This document shows positions 17,008 through 26,500 of a DNA stretch of 64,000 bases, in pieces. This stretch comes from Brenneria corticis (GTDB lineage Bacteria > Pseudomonadota > Gammaproteobacteria > Enterobacterales > Enterobacteriaceae): contig NZ_KZ819094.1 of NCBI RefSeq assembly GCF_003115855.1, positions 6,744 through 70,743 on the forward strand, given 5' to 3'. Position 1 is the stretch's first letter. Every line of letters begins with the position of its first letter. The translations under genes were made by a program, and so were the position numbers. Under the pieces are notes generated by a model. That model searched no databases. It saw only the letters and a program-made list of their open reading frames with translations, and was not told the origin of the DNA.

Positions 17008-17255
17008 ATTAGCCTTGTTTTGGGAACTGGTCAAGTTAACGAGTTAACAGCGCCTTTAGGCAGCCATCAAAGCTCAATCGCCCTTCCCGATTAATATTAT
17101 CCCCGCGCCAAACACAATATGCCAATGTTTCATAACCATATGAAAATATGAGTTTTTATTCATATAATTTACACCTTATGGCATAGGGTCCGACGTTGTT
17201 TTTGTATTGTTTTTTGATTATATTCAATACGTAATTCATCAATGAGGTACACACC

Positions 17256-17510
17256 ATGTCCCGAACCACGACAATGACCGTTCGCCTCAAAGGGCCGCTG
17301 AGCGACTTCGTGGCCGCCAACGTAGGCGAAAACGGCGCTTACGACAACGTCAGCGAGTACGTCCGAGACCTGATCCGCCGGGACAAAGAGCGGGTGGAGG
17401 CGGAAGCATTCGAGCGGCTTAAAGCGGAACTGACTAATGCCTTTGCTGCACCAGAGTCTTCATACGTATCCCTGACCGCTGCCGATATCATTGCACGCAA
17501 CAAGGCCTGA
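17256..17510 (+). CDS. ParD-like ribbon-helix-helix antitoxin
   Basis: Protein of 84 residues. The N-terminal RHH fold is visible as TTTMTVRLKGPLSDFVAANV and then NVSEYVRDLIRRDKER; the C-terminal tail (about 50-84) should wrap and neutralise the toxin. GAGG lies upstream of ATG. The toxin gene follows after four bases, the standard parDE order, so the two are cotranslated and the RHH dimer probably represses the common promoter. It lies in the 3.4 kb tRNA-Gly segment, where it would favour retention. Confidence 0.9.
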   Translation: MSRTTTMTVRLKGPLSDFVAANVGENGAYDNVSEYVRDLIRRDKERVEAEAFERLKAELTNAFAAPESSYVSLTAADIIARNKA

Positions 17511-17514
17511 CCGT

Positions 17515-17829
17515 ATGGCTAATGTTCGCATACAAGAAACCGCCTCTTATCGTCTTGACGAGATCTACCGATACACCCGCGAACGATGGGGTGCAGAGCA
17601 AGCGGATAACTACATTACCGGCATGTTTCAGGCATTTACCAGGATAGAGCCACATGAAGTCATATCGCGACCGATACCCGCCGAATTTGGAGTAGAAGGT
17701 TTCTTTTTTCTCTACGAGCAACATATTGTCTACTGGCGCAGACTATCAAACGGAGACATCGGTATCGTGACGGTTCTACACGAGCGGATGCATCAGATTG
17801 ATCGGTTTCGAGAGAACTTTGGAATTTGA
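17515..17829 (+). CDS. ParE-like toxin (RelE/ParE superfamily)
   Basis: Protein of 104 residues with the ParE pattern: ASYRLDEIYRYTRERWGAEQ (helical hairpin) followed by strands ISRPIPAEFGVEGFFFLYE and HIVYWRRLSNGDIGIVTVLH. ATG 17515 is 4 bases after the antitoxin stop; an upstream in-frame ATG inside the antitoxin would add eight residues that do not fit the family. ParE toxins act on DNA gyrase, but in this superfamily the target cannot be assigned by eye. The frame is complete. Confidence 0.88.
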   Translation: MANVRIQETASYRLDEIYRYTRERWGAEQADNYITGMFQAFTRIEPHEVISRPIPAEFGVEGFFFLYEQHIVYWRRLSNGDIGIVTVLHERMHQIDRFRENFGI

Positions 17830-18136
17830 TGGCGGCTTAAATGTGGTAATTAAAGTACGCCAAAATCGCTTGGTGTTAACATTAAGTGTTGTGCTGGCTC
17901 ATACTTAATCTCACATATTGCTATTCTGAGGCAGATTATATTTGACCGTCAGTTCAGTGCCAGGAGCAGACGCTGCTTACATCTGTCTGTGTTAATCAAT
18001 GGAGAGCAGATCAAATATGGGGTGTGGTGGGATAAGGCGGCGCTGTGGTTTCGGGCGATGGGAACTGTTTCCCTCATTGATGAGGGAATCACGGGATAAC
18101 TCGCTGTTTTAAACAGCTGAATTTGCTTACTCAACT
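17830..18136. other. Gap between the two TA pairs
   Basis: No supported gene. A plus-strand frame near 17930-18100 reads as INGEQIKYGVWWDKAALWF before a stop. It looks protein-like but has no start or ribosome site and I cannot name it, so it may be a gene fragment from an earlier insertion. Confidence 0.35.
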
Positions 18137-18466
18137 TTACCCGATTAGTTTCAGGTCGGCTTTGCGGTGCCGCTTTTGCTCATCGTAGTAATTCTCATGC
18201 GTGCCCAAACTCAGGAGGTAGATTTCCAGTTTCTGGTCCAGCCATGTGTAGCCGAGCAGGTATTGTTGCTTCCCCATGTAAAACTTATGCACCCACAGAT
18301 AGCTGAGATCGCCTTTCTTGCGTTCGCCTATCTCCGGGTTTGCGATGATGCGATCAATCTCTTCATCAACGTTGTCCTGCTCCCCTTTGTTCAGGCGTTT
18401 AAAAGCTTTCTCAAAGCGACTTGACTGGTAAACCTCAATTTCCTGCTCTGTCTTTTCTGCGCACAT
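18137..18466 (-). CDS. RelE/ParE-superfamily toxin of a second TA pair
   Basis: Protein of 109 residues with YQSSRFEKAFKRLNKGEQDN (helices), IIANPEIGERKKGDL, then strands LWVHKFYMGKQQYLLGYTWL and LEIYLLSLGTHENYYDE, a typical RelE/YafQ-like toxin core. The annotated ATG lies inside the antitoxin gene (32-base overlap), which couples their translation. Here the antitoxin gene comes first, transcribed leftward. The pair is convergent with the ParDE pair across about 300 bases. Toxin target, ribosome or gyrase, is not decidable from this sequence. Confidence 0.85.
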   Translation of the reverse strand: MCAEKTEQEIEVYQSSRFEKAFKRLNKGEQDNVDEEIDRIIANPEIGERKKGDLSYLWVHKFYMGKQQYLLGYTWLDQKLEIYLLSLGTHENYYDEQKRHRKADLKLIG

Positions 18467-18671
18467 ACTTCTTCATTCTCCCGTTGTCCATTTCTGATTT
18501 CGCCAGCAGGATTTCGTTGATGAAGGAAAACGGCAGATCGGGGTTGTCCTCAGCAATGCGGCCAATCTTAGCCCAGTGCTCAATCTGCTTGGGCACGCTA
18601 CGGCTCATCGCGTCTGCGTATGTTTTCACTTCTTCAACAAAATCATCATCTAAGCGGATACTTGTTGCCAT
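18435..18671 (-). CDS. ParD-like (TraY-type RHH) antitoxin
   Basis: Protein of 78 residues starting MATSIRLDDDFVEEVKTYAD, then AMSRSVPKQIEHWAKIGRIA, matching the ParD-like antitoxin family whose members read SIRL at the N-terminal DNA-binding strand. ATG 18671 has AGG seven bases upstream in ATGAGGTTTAAAATG; the earlier ATG at 18683 lacks a site. The acidic/basic tail ends RRKDRAGN and overlaps the toxin start. A palindromic operator lies in its promoter about 90 bases upstream. Confidence 0.87.
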   Translation of the reverse strand: MATSIRLDDDFVEEVKTYADAMSRSVPKQIEHWAKIGRIAEDNPDLPFSFINEILLAKSEMDNGRMKKYVRRKDRAGN

Positions 18672-18759
18672 TTTAAACCTCATGATGTAGTCACCCGTGC
18701 CAGTAAGGTATTGGGGTGGTTTCAATCGATACGTCAGTGTTTGACGCACTACAGACAAG

Positions 18760-18788
18760 ATTATGCGACAAATTGTCGCATAATGCAA
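18760..18788 (-). promoter_or_regulatory. TA promoter with palindromic operator in the spacer
   Basis: On the minus strand TTGCAT (18783-18788) and CATAAT (18760-18765) are 17 bases apart, a good sigma-70 promoter. The whole spacer is occupied by a perfect palindrome with 11-base arms TTATGCGACAA and TTGTCGCATAA around one central base (18761-18783), which also covers the -10 element. RHH antitoxins usually bind such sites, so autorepression by occlusion of RNA polymerase is expected. The antitoxin ATG is about 90 bases downstream. Confidence 0.75.
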
Positions 18789-19005
18789 CTTAGTGACGCA
18801 CGAGGCTAGCTTGCTGGTTGGTTAGCTGTGTCCGCTTCACGCTCTTAGCCGACAGTCAGATTTAGCCGCACCTTACCTATCTGAGAAAGAATCATGCTCA
18901 AAACCCGATTCACACCAAATAATACTGTTCTTTCTTTACCCTCGACGTTAGCAGATAACGCTGTCCCCGCCCCTGCATTTAGCGTTTATTCGATCTGCGC
19001 CAACG

Positions 19006-19251
19006 TCAATCCCGGCGCAGAAAACCTATATCCAGCAGCGGCATCTGTATGACGGCCAGTGCAAAAACGCCGGGCTAAGCGGCATGCAAGGTTTACTCCA
19101 TCGTTACGCCCAGATGCGCTATGAAACCCTGACCGGCTGGCTGGCCCCCGCTGCCGGTGGTCCCGGTTATGACCAATTGAAGCCGGAGCAACAAGCCATC
19201 GACCGTGAGGCGCGGCAAATCATTAGTCGGGAACTGGGGCATGAAAGATGA
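19006..19251 (+). pseudogene. Fragment of a second, different integrase (C-terminal region)
   Basis: The plus strand encodes SIPAQKTYIQQRHLYDGQCK, then GLSGMQGLLHRYAQMRYETL, TGWLAPAAGGPGYDQLKPEQ and DREARQIISRELGHER. This is the catalytic region of the other integrase type common in enterobacterial elements, whose intact members read HGLRHAYAQ and GHER before a final catalytic Tyr. Here the sequence stops at GHER, lacks the Tyr, and has no N-terminal two thirds. It abuts, in opposite orientation, the broken end of the P4-type integrase at 19252. It marks an older, separate insertion. Confidence 0.75.
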
Positions 19252-20125
19252 CAGATCGTAGCGCAAATACCGTGGCCGGTTAGTTGTTCCGCATACCCCA
19301 TACGGCGCAGCGCGCCATTAAGCGTATTTTCACTGATACGTTTCTTTAAATCGCTACGATGGGTCAGCAGATATTTTTGAGCCGGTTTCATCTGCGCCAG
19401 CAGATGATGCACAATGTCGAGCGGGTAACGGCACAACGCATGGCGGAATAGCCTGAGCTTGTTTACCGTGCCTGCGCATAGCGTTCTGCAGCTGCTTTAT
19501 ATTCTCCGGCGGGATGATCCATAGCTCACGCTTCAGATCGAACCGATCCGGCGTTGCCAGCCGCAGTTCTCCGGTGCGAACCCCTGTCAATAGCAACAGC
19601 CGGATGCCAAGCTGCGTTTGCATATCGCCTGCGTAGTTGCTCAGCGTCTTGAGTAACGGCGGCAGCTCGTGGATAGCGAGATAGGGATTATGCCTGACAG
19701 GTGGTTTAGGGGCCGCCACTACGTCCAAATCCGACGCCGGGTTAGTTTCCAGCCCTTCAATTTTCACCAGCGCAAAGCGAAACAGCTGGTTAAACCACGT
19801 ACGCACTTTTTCCGCGATGGGCTTTAAAGCTGTGTCCGGCGGCCAGACGCGCGGCCTGCCGCTTTTGTTTGCGAACAGTACAGGGGTTGATGCCTTTAGC
19901 CAACAGCTCGCGAGCTTCATCGCGCAATGCGCGCGCTTTGCGTAAGCCGATTGCAGGATAACGGCCCAGAGAGAGGCGCTTCTGTTTACCCAGCCAGTAA
20001 TAGCGAAAATGCCATGACTTACCGCCCACCGGCGAAACAACCAGACCGAGGCCATCGCAATCAGGAAGATAACAGGTTTTACCGTTGGCTTTAGCCTGCC
20101 GGATAATAAGATCGGAAAGTGCCAT
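19252..20125 (-). pseudogene. Decayed P4-type integrase (right copy)
   Basis: Starts at ATG 20125 with the same N-terminus as the gene at 1-704. About 190 bases found in the left copy are missing after AAGHSFKA, which shifts frame. The correct frame resumes at IAEKVRTWFNQLFRFALVKI and continues through the first catalytic Arg region LLLLTGVRTGELRLATPDRF. A second frameshift lies near 19440. The remaining HRSDLKKRISENTLNGALRR and GYAEQLTGHGICAT shows the second catalytic Arg (normally HGxRAT) changed to Cys, then the gene is cut off before the Tyr. It cannot be active. Confidence 0.88.
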
Positions 20126-20284
20126 GACAAGAGCTCCAGGTTGAGACTCAGGCTCTATGCTTGTCATTGCCTTTATTTGATCCCAGCAACAATCCGGAAC
20201 GCGTTGCCACCCTGTTTTTTTGGCCTCAATTCTGGCCTTAAAAAGGCTGGCCGTGGGTGGTTTTCAATGGATTGCTTTGGAAAC

Positions 20285-20310
20285 AAAAAAAGAGCTTTTC
20301 GCTCTTTTTT
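20285..20310 (-). terminator. Intrinsic terminator after tRNA-Gly (right copy)
   Basis: Same hairpin as at 865-890: arms AAAAAAGAGC (20285-20294) and GCTCTTTTTT (20301-20310). On the minus strand it lies about 45 bases past the tRNA 3' end. Confidence 0.7.
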
Positions 20311-20352
20311 CATAGACCTACAGACATCGGTGGACATCTATAGAAAAGAAAT

Positions 20353-20428
<76 letters not shown>

Positions 20429-20477
20429 TCGGGAAGTGGCGTACGGATACAAAATTGTGTATCGGTACGGGGTGCGC

Positions 20478-20505
20478 ATTATACGAAAAATCCTTTCGAC
20501 CGCAA
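20478..20505 (-). promoter_or_regulatory. Sigma-70 promoter of right tRNA-Gly
   Basis: On the minus strand TTGCGG (20500-20505) and a perfect TATAAT (20478-20483) are 16 bases apart, followed by the GC-rich discriminator GCGCACCCC. This is typical of stringently controlled tRNA promoters. Confidence 0.8.
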
Positions 20506-20647
20506 GCCCCCGAATATGAAAAACCATCTGACTGCCGATAAAAAGAGCAATTCGCGCTAAAACGTTCATCCATCAGCATACGGCGCGTCGGGCCGGTTTT
20601 CCGCCCGGCCGGCTCGCCGAACGCCCTCTGATACTGCCCAAGCCGGT

Positions 20648-21190
20648 CTAAAGTTGAATAAAGTGTTCGCGGTAATAAGCCAGCTCCGCCAGCGACTCGC
20701 GGATATCATCCATCGCCTGGTGGGTACCCTGCTTTTTAAAACCGGCCAGGATTTCCGGTTTCCAGCGGCGCGCCAGCTCTTTCAGCGTGCTGACATCCAG
20801 ATAGCGATAGTGGAAGTAGGCTTCCAGTTCCGGCATATAGCGAAACAGAAAACGGCGATCCTGGCCGATGCTGTTGCCGCAAATGGGCGATTTGCCCGCC
20901 GGCACCCATTTTTGCAGGAAGGCCAGCGTTTCCAGCTCCGCCGCGCGATCGTCCACCTTGCTGGCCTTAACGCGGTCAATCAGACCGCTGGCGCCGTGGG
21001 TGCGCACATTCCAGTCGTCCATCAGCGCCAGTTGGCTGTCAGGCTGGTGTACCGCCAAAACAGGCCCCTCGGCCAATACGTTGAGGTTGGCGTCCGTCAC
21101 CAGCGTTGCAATTTCAATAATGCGATCCCGCTCGGGATCCAATCCCGTCATTTCAAGATCGATCCAGATTAGGTTGTTTTCATCTACCAT
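20648..21190 (-). CDS. orn: Oligoribonuclease
   Basis: DEDDh 3'-5' exoribonuclease of 180 residues that degrades two- to five-base RNA fragments to mononucleotides in the cytoplasm, the last step of mRNA decay. Catalytic residues are visible: Asp and Glu in IDLEMTGLD (about 11 and 13), and the His-Asp pair in GTHQAMDDIRES near the C-terminus. The length is that of E. coli Orn (181). It is divergent from rsgA across about 180 bases, as in E. coli. Confidence 0.98.
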   Translation of the reverse strand: MVDENNLIWIDLEMTGLDPERDRIIEIATLVTDANLNVLAEGPVLAVHQPDSQLALMDDWNVRTHGASGLIDRVKASKVDDRAAELETLAFLQKWVPAGKSPICGNSIGQDRRFLFRYMPELEAYFHYRYLDVSTLKELARRWKPEILAGFKKQGTHQAMDDIRESLAELAYYREHFIQL

Positions 21191-21369
21191 CGTAGGTATT
21201 CCTGTTTAGCCTGTGCTGTTGCCCGCCGGTTGACGACCATGGCGCGTCAATCCAGAACACCAGGTTTAAGTGACCAGCATTAATCAAATAGGGTGTTATT
21301 ATAGTCGCTGCTATCTCCATGGGCGATAAACAGCGTCGTGGCGATCATAATAGTATTAAGTGAGGCTCA

Positions 21370-22419
21370 GTGAGCAAAAAGAAACTGTCGAAAGGTCAAC
21401 AACGCCGGGTCAGCGCCAATCACCAGCGCCGCCTTAAGCATTCCGAAAGCAAGATCGTATGGGAAGATAGCCAGCTGGGCGAGTCTCAGGAGGGCATTAT
21501 CATCAGCCGATTCGGTATGCATGCCGATGTGGAAGCCGCAGACGGCGTGGTGCATCGCTGTAATATCCGTCGCACCATTAAGTCGCTGGTCACCGGCGAT
21601 CGCGTGGTGTGGCGCGCCGGCAATGAAACCCTGTCCGGCATCAGCGGCATTGTCGAAGCCGTTCACCCGCGCCGTTCCGTGCTGACCCGTCCCGATTTCT
21701 ATGACGGCGTGAAACCGATCGCCGCCAATATCGATCAGATCGTGATCGTTTCCGCCATTCTTCCCGAGCTGTCGCTCAATATCATCGATCGCTATCTGGT
21801 CGCCTGCGAAACGCTGGAGGTCGAGCCGCTGATCGTGCTCAACAAGATCGATCTGCTGGATGACGAAGCTCGGCGCTTTGTCGACGGCCTGATGGATATC
21901 TACCGCGCCCTCAACTATCCGGTGATTATGGTGTCAAGCCATACGCAGCAGGGCATTATCGAGCTGGAGCAGGCGCTGACCGGTCGCATCAGCATCTTCG
22001 CCGGACAGTCGGGGGTGGGCAAGTCCAGCCTGCTCAACGCCCTGCTGGCGCTGGAAGAAGAACGTATTCTGGTGAATGAGGTCTCGGATAACTCGGGGCT
22101 GGGGCAACATACCACCACCGCCGCCCGGCTGTATCATTTCCCGCACGGCGGAGATGTTATCGACTCGCCCGGGGTGCGTGAATTCGGTCTCTGGCATCTG
22201 GACCCCGATCAGATTACCCAGGGTTTCATTGAGTTTCGCCAATACATCGGCAGTTGCAAATTCCGCGATTGCCGGCATGAGAACGACCCCGGCTGCGCGA
22301 TTAACGCGGCGCTGGAACGCGGCGAAATCGCCGCCGAGCGCTTTGATAACTACCATCGCATTCTGGAAAGCATGGCTCAGGTAAAAACGCGTAAAACCTT
22401 TTCCGATACGGATAACTGA
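21370..22419 (+). CDS. rsgA: Small ribosomal subunit biogenesis GTPase RsgA
   Basis: Circularly permuted GTPase of 349 residues that helps late 30S maturation. Order: OB fold (about 40-115), NKID (158-161), P loop GQSGVGKSS (212-220), and a zinc knuckle with Cys296, Cys301, His303 and Cys309. The start is GTG 21370 (GTGAGCAAAAAG), giving MSKKKLSKGQ as in E. coli. It precedes psd by 78 bases on the same strand. Confidence 0.98.
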   Translation: MSKKKLSKGQQRRVSANHQRRLKHSESKIVWEDSQLGESQEGIIISRFGMHADVEAADGVVHRCNIRRTIKSLVTGDRVVWRAGNETLSGISGIVEAVHPRRSVLTRPDFYDGVKPIAANIDQIVIVSAILPELSLNIIDRYLVACETLEVEPLIVLNKIDLLDDEARRFVDGLMDIYRALNYPVIMVSSHTQQGIIELEQALTGRISIFAGQSGVGKSSLLNALLALEEERILVNEVSDNSGLGQHTTTAARLYHFPHGGDVIDSPGVREFGLWHLDPDQITQGFIEFRQYIGSCKFRDCRHENDPGCAINAALERGEIAAERFDNYHRILESMAQVKTRKTFSDTDN

Positions 22420-22497
22420 CATTTATCTTATCCATCGCTACAATGCGCCGCCTTTATCCCCTATTTTATGGCGCATCACTAATCCAAGAGGCTCACT

Positions 22498-23457
22498 GTG
22501 CTGGATCGCATCAAAATCAAATTACAGTATTGGCTGCCCAAAATCTGGCTGACCCGTTTGGCCGGCTGGGGAGCGGATAAACCGGCGGGCAAACTCACCA
22601 AGCTGGCGATCGATCTGTTCGTCCGCTACTACAAGGTCAATATGCAGGAAGCGCAGCAGCCGGATACCGCCGCTTACCGCACCTTCAACGAGTTTTTTGT
22701 CCGTCCGCTGCGCCCCGACGTCCGCCCGGTGGACGCTCACGCGCAGCGACTGGTACAGCCGGCCGACGGCGTGCTGTCTCAGTTGGGCGCCATCGCCGAC
22801 GGCAACCTGATTCAGGCCAAAAATCACCATTATTCGCTGGAAGCGCTGCTGGCGGGCAACTACGTCATGGCCGACCTGTTCCGCGACGGCCTGTTCGCCA
22901 CCACCTATTTATCGCCGCGCGACTATCACCGCGTCCATATGCCGTGCGACGGCGTGCTGCGGGAAATGATTTATGTGCCGGGAGATCTGTTCTCCGTCAA
23001 TCTGCTGACGGCGCAAAACGTGCCCAATCTGTTTGCCCGCAACGAGCGCCTTATCTGCCTGTTCGACACCGCATTCGGCCCGCTGGCGCAGATTCTGGTC
23101 GGCGCCACCATCGTCGGCAGTATTGAAACCGTCTGGGCGGGCGTGGCGACGCCGCCGCGGGAAGGCATCATCAAACGCTGGACCTACCCGCAGGCGGGCG
23201 AGGAAGGCGCGGTCGTACTGGCGAAGGGCCAGGAAATGGGACGCTTTAAGCTGGGCTCCACGGTGATCAACCTGTTCTCATCCAGCCGGATTCAGTTTTC
23301 CGCCCACCTCGATTGCCTGAGCGTCACCCGCGTGGGCGAACCTTTCGCGGAAGTGCGGGATAATGAACCGGCGGACGACGCCATAGAAGAGACGTCCGGG
23401 CCGCTTGCGCGCCCTGATGCGGATACCAACGCCGGCGCCACGGACCATCCGGGTTGA
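22498..23457 (+). CDS. psd: Phosphatidylserine decarboxylase proenzyme
   Basis: Makes phosphatidylethanolamine from phosphatidylserine at the inner membrane. The 319-residue precursor cleaves itself at LGST (252-255) to create the pyruvoyl group on Ser254. Catalytic Asp90 (PADG) and His147 (HRVHMP) are at the E. coli positions. The start is GTG 22498. The last about 30 residues are low-complexity and acidic, as in relatives. mscM follows by 54 bases, and psd-mscM is a known operon. Confidence 0.98.
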   Translation: MLDRIKIKLQYWLPKIWLTRLAGWGADKPAGKLTKLAIDLFVRYYKVNMQEAQQPDTAAYRTFNEFFVRPLRPDVRPVDAHAQRLVQPADGVLSQLGAIADGNLIQAKNHHYSLEALLAGNYVMADLFRDGLFATTYLSPRDYHRVHMPCDGVLREMIYVPGDLFSVNLLTAQNVPNLFARNERLICLFDTAFGPLAQILVGATIVGSIETVWAGVATPPREGIIKRWTYPQAGEEGAVVLAKGQEMGRFKLGSTVINLFSSSRIQFSAHLDCLSVTRVGEPFAEVRDNEPADDAIEETSGPLARPDADTNAGATDHPG

Positions 23458-23511
23458 AGCCCCGCGGCGCCGTAAATAATCACCCCGTTATTGTGGTAAA
23501 TGAAAGGTAGG

Positions 23512-26500
23512 ATGAACGTGCGTCTGATTGTGACTTTTCTGCTGGGATGTTTATTATCAACCGCCTCGCTCGCCGCTCCGGTGCCCAGCGAGGCGCAGTT
23601 ACGCCAGCAATTACAACAGGCGGAAGCGAACAAAGGCGCCGCCGATCAGACCGAAATCGTCGAAGAGCTGCAGTCCGCTCTGAGCGCCATGCAGGAGCGA
23701 AAAGAATCTCGCGAGCGCGCGGCGCAGTATCAACGCGTTATTGATGATTTTCCCAAGCTGGTGCAGGAACTCCGCCGGCAGATAACGGCGGAAGACGAGA
23801 AGCCGTCGACCATCTCGGAGAATCAATCCGTCAACGATCTCGAACAGCAGATCCTGCAAACCAGCAGCCAGCTATTGGAGCAGGCCCGCCAGCTTCAGCA
23901 GGAGCAGGAACGGCTGCGGGAGATCAGTGATTCCCTGGGGCAGCTTCCCCAGCAGCAAACCGAAGCCAGCCGTTCGCTCGGCGAGATAGAAAGCCGCATC
24001 CAGTCGCTGGGATCGCCGACCACCCCGCTGGGGCAGGCGCAGTTAGCCGCGCTGCAGGCGGAATCCGCGCTGCGTAAAAGCCGGGTTGACGAGCTGGAGC
24101 TGGCGCAGCTGTCCGCCAGCAGCCGTCAGGAGCTGTCCCGCCTGCGCGCCGAACTGTATAAAAAACGTCATGACCGCCTGGATACCCTGCTGCAGGGGTT
24201 ACGCAGCAATATCAACAGCCTGCGCCAACGGGAAGCGGAGCAGGCGCTGGAAAAAACGGAGCTGCTGGCGGAACAAAGCGGCAGTTTGCCTTCCGCCATC
24301 AGTTCACTGCTGACCATCAACCGCGAGCTGTCCATGGCCCTGAATCAGCAGGCGCAGCATATGGACCTTATCGCCTCGCAGCAGCGTCAGGCCGCCACCC
24401 ATACTCTGCAGGTGCGTCAGGCGTTGAGCACCATTCGCGAGCAGGCGCAGTGGTTGGGGGTTTCTCCGGTACTGGGGGAAACCCTGCGGGCGCAGGTGGC
24501 CCGACTGCCGGAAATGCCCAAGCCGCAACTGCTGGACAGCGATATGGCGCAGTTGCGCGTACAGCGCCTGCATTTTGAGGAGCTGATTAATAAGCAACAC
24601 GATGTCGACCAGGCAAAACAGGATGACGGCACGCCGCTCACCAATACCCAGCAACGCATCCTGACCGACCAGTTGCGCACCCAGCGCGATCTGCTGACGT
24701 CGCTGATTTCCGGCTGCGACACGCAAATCCTCGAATTGACCAAACTCAAGGTGGCCAACAATCAGCTGCAAGACGCGTTGAGCGAAACCCGGGAAGCGGC
24801 GCACCGCTATCTTTTCTGGGTGGCGGATGTCGATCCCATTACCTTTTCCTACCCGCTGAAGCTGGTGCAGGACCTCACCCGCCTGCTGTCGCTGGATACC
24901 CTGACCCAGCTCAGCAGCGCCATGGTGATGATGGTCACCAGCCGGGAAACGGTGATCCCGCTGCTGGGGGCGCTGTTGCTGGTGGGGTTCAGCATCAGTT
25001 CCCGTCGGCATTACCATGCGTTTATGGAGCGAGCCAGCAGCCGGGTGGGGAAAGTAACGCTCGACCATTTTATGCTGACGCTGCGTACCGTGTTCTGGTC
25101 GATTCTGGTGGCGCTGCCGCTGCCCGTGCTCTGGGCCGCGCTGGGTTACGGGTTGCAAAACGCCTGGCCCTATCCGGTGGCCGTGGCTATCGGCGACAGC
25201 GTAACCGCCACGGTGCCGTTAATGTGGGTGGTGATGATCAGCGCGTCGTTCTCCCATCCTCAGGGGCTGTTTATCGTCCACTTCCGCTGGTCGCCGGAAC
25301 GGGTCGCCCGGGCGATGCGCTACTACCGGCTGTCGATTGCCTTTATCGTGCCGTTGATCATGGCGCTGATCACCTTCGATAAGCTTAACGATCGCGAATT
25401 CTCCAGTACCCTGGGGCGCCTGTGCTTTATTTTGCTTTGTCTGGCGCTGAGCCTGGTCACCACCGGTCTGAAACGGGCCGGCATTCCCCTTTATCTGGAT
25501 AAAGAAGGGTCGGGAGAGAATTCCGTCAACCGGGCGATGTGGAACCTGCTGATCTGCGCGCCGCTGGCGGCCGCGCTGGCGTCCTGCATCGGCTATCTGG
25601 CTACGGCGCAGGCTCTGCTGGTGCGGCTGGAAACCTCGGTCTCCATCTGGTTCTTTCTGCTGGTGGTTTATCATATTATCCGCCGCTGGATGCTTATCCA
25701 GCGGCGGCGTATCGCCTTCGACCGCGCCAAAAACCGGCGCTCGGAGATTCTGGCGCAGCGCGCGCGCGGAGAAGAGGACGCGCCGTCCGGCGCCTCTTAT
25801 GAGAGCGGTTCGGAAGCCATTGAAGAACCGGTGGTGGATCTGGACGCCATCAGCGCCAAATCCTTGCAGTTGGTGCGCTCTATCCTGACGCTAATCGCGC
25901 TGGTTTCGGTGATTGTGCTGTGGTCGGAAATTCATTCCGCGTTCGCTTTTATGGAAAATATCAGCCTGTGGGACGTCAGCAGTACGGTAAAAGGCGTCGA
26001 AAGCGTACAGTCCATCACGCTGGGCTCGGTGCTGATCGCCGTGCTTATCTTTGTCATCACCGCGCAGGTGGTGCGTAATCTGCCGGCCCTGCTAGAACTG
26101 GCGCTGCTGCAGCATCTGGCGCTTTCTCCGGGCAGCGGCTACGCCATCACCACCATCAGCAAATATATTCTGATGCTGATTGGCAGCCTGATGGGGTTTT
26201 CCCTTATCGGCATCGAATGGTCCAAACTGCAATGGCTGGTGGCCGCGCTGGGCGTCGGATTGGGCTTCGGCCTACAGGAGATTTTCGCCAACTTTATCTC
26301 CGGGCTGATTATTCTGTTCGAGAAGCCGATCCGCATCGGCGATACGGTCACCATTCGCGAGCTCACCGGCAGCGTGATGCGCATCAATACCCGCGCCACC
26401 ACCATTTCCGACTGGGATCGCAAAGAGATTATCGTGCCGAACAAGGCCTTTATCACCGAGCAGTTTATCAACTGGTCGCTGTCCGATTCGGTAACGCGCG

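Noticed and set aside
17949..18134. 61-codon minus-strand frame between the TA pairs
   Set aside because: No ribosome site or family resemblance; the opposite strand looks slightly more protein-like but also lacks a start.
20580..20640. GC-rich inverted repeats as an orn terminator
   Set aside because: Several overlapping GGCCGG motifs can pair, but there is no T run on the relevant strand, so a terminator is not supported.
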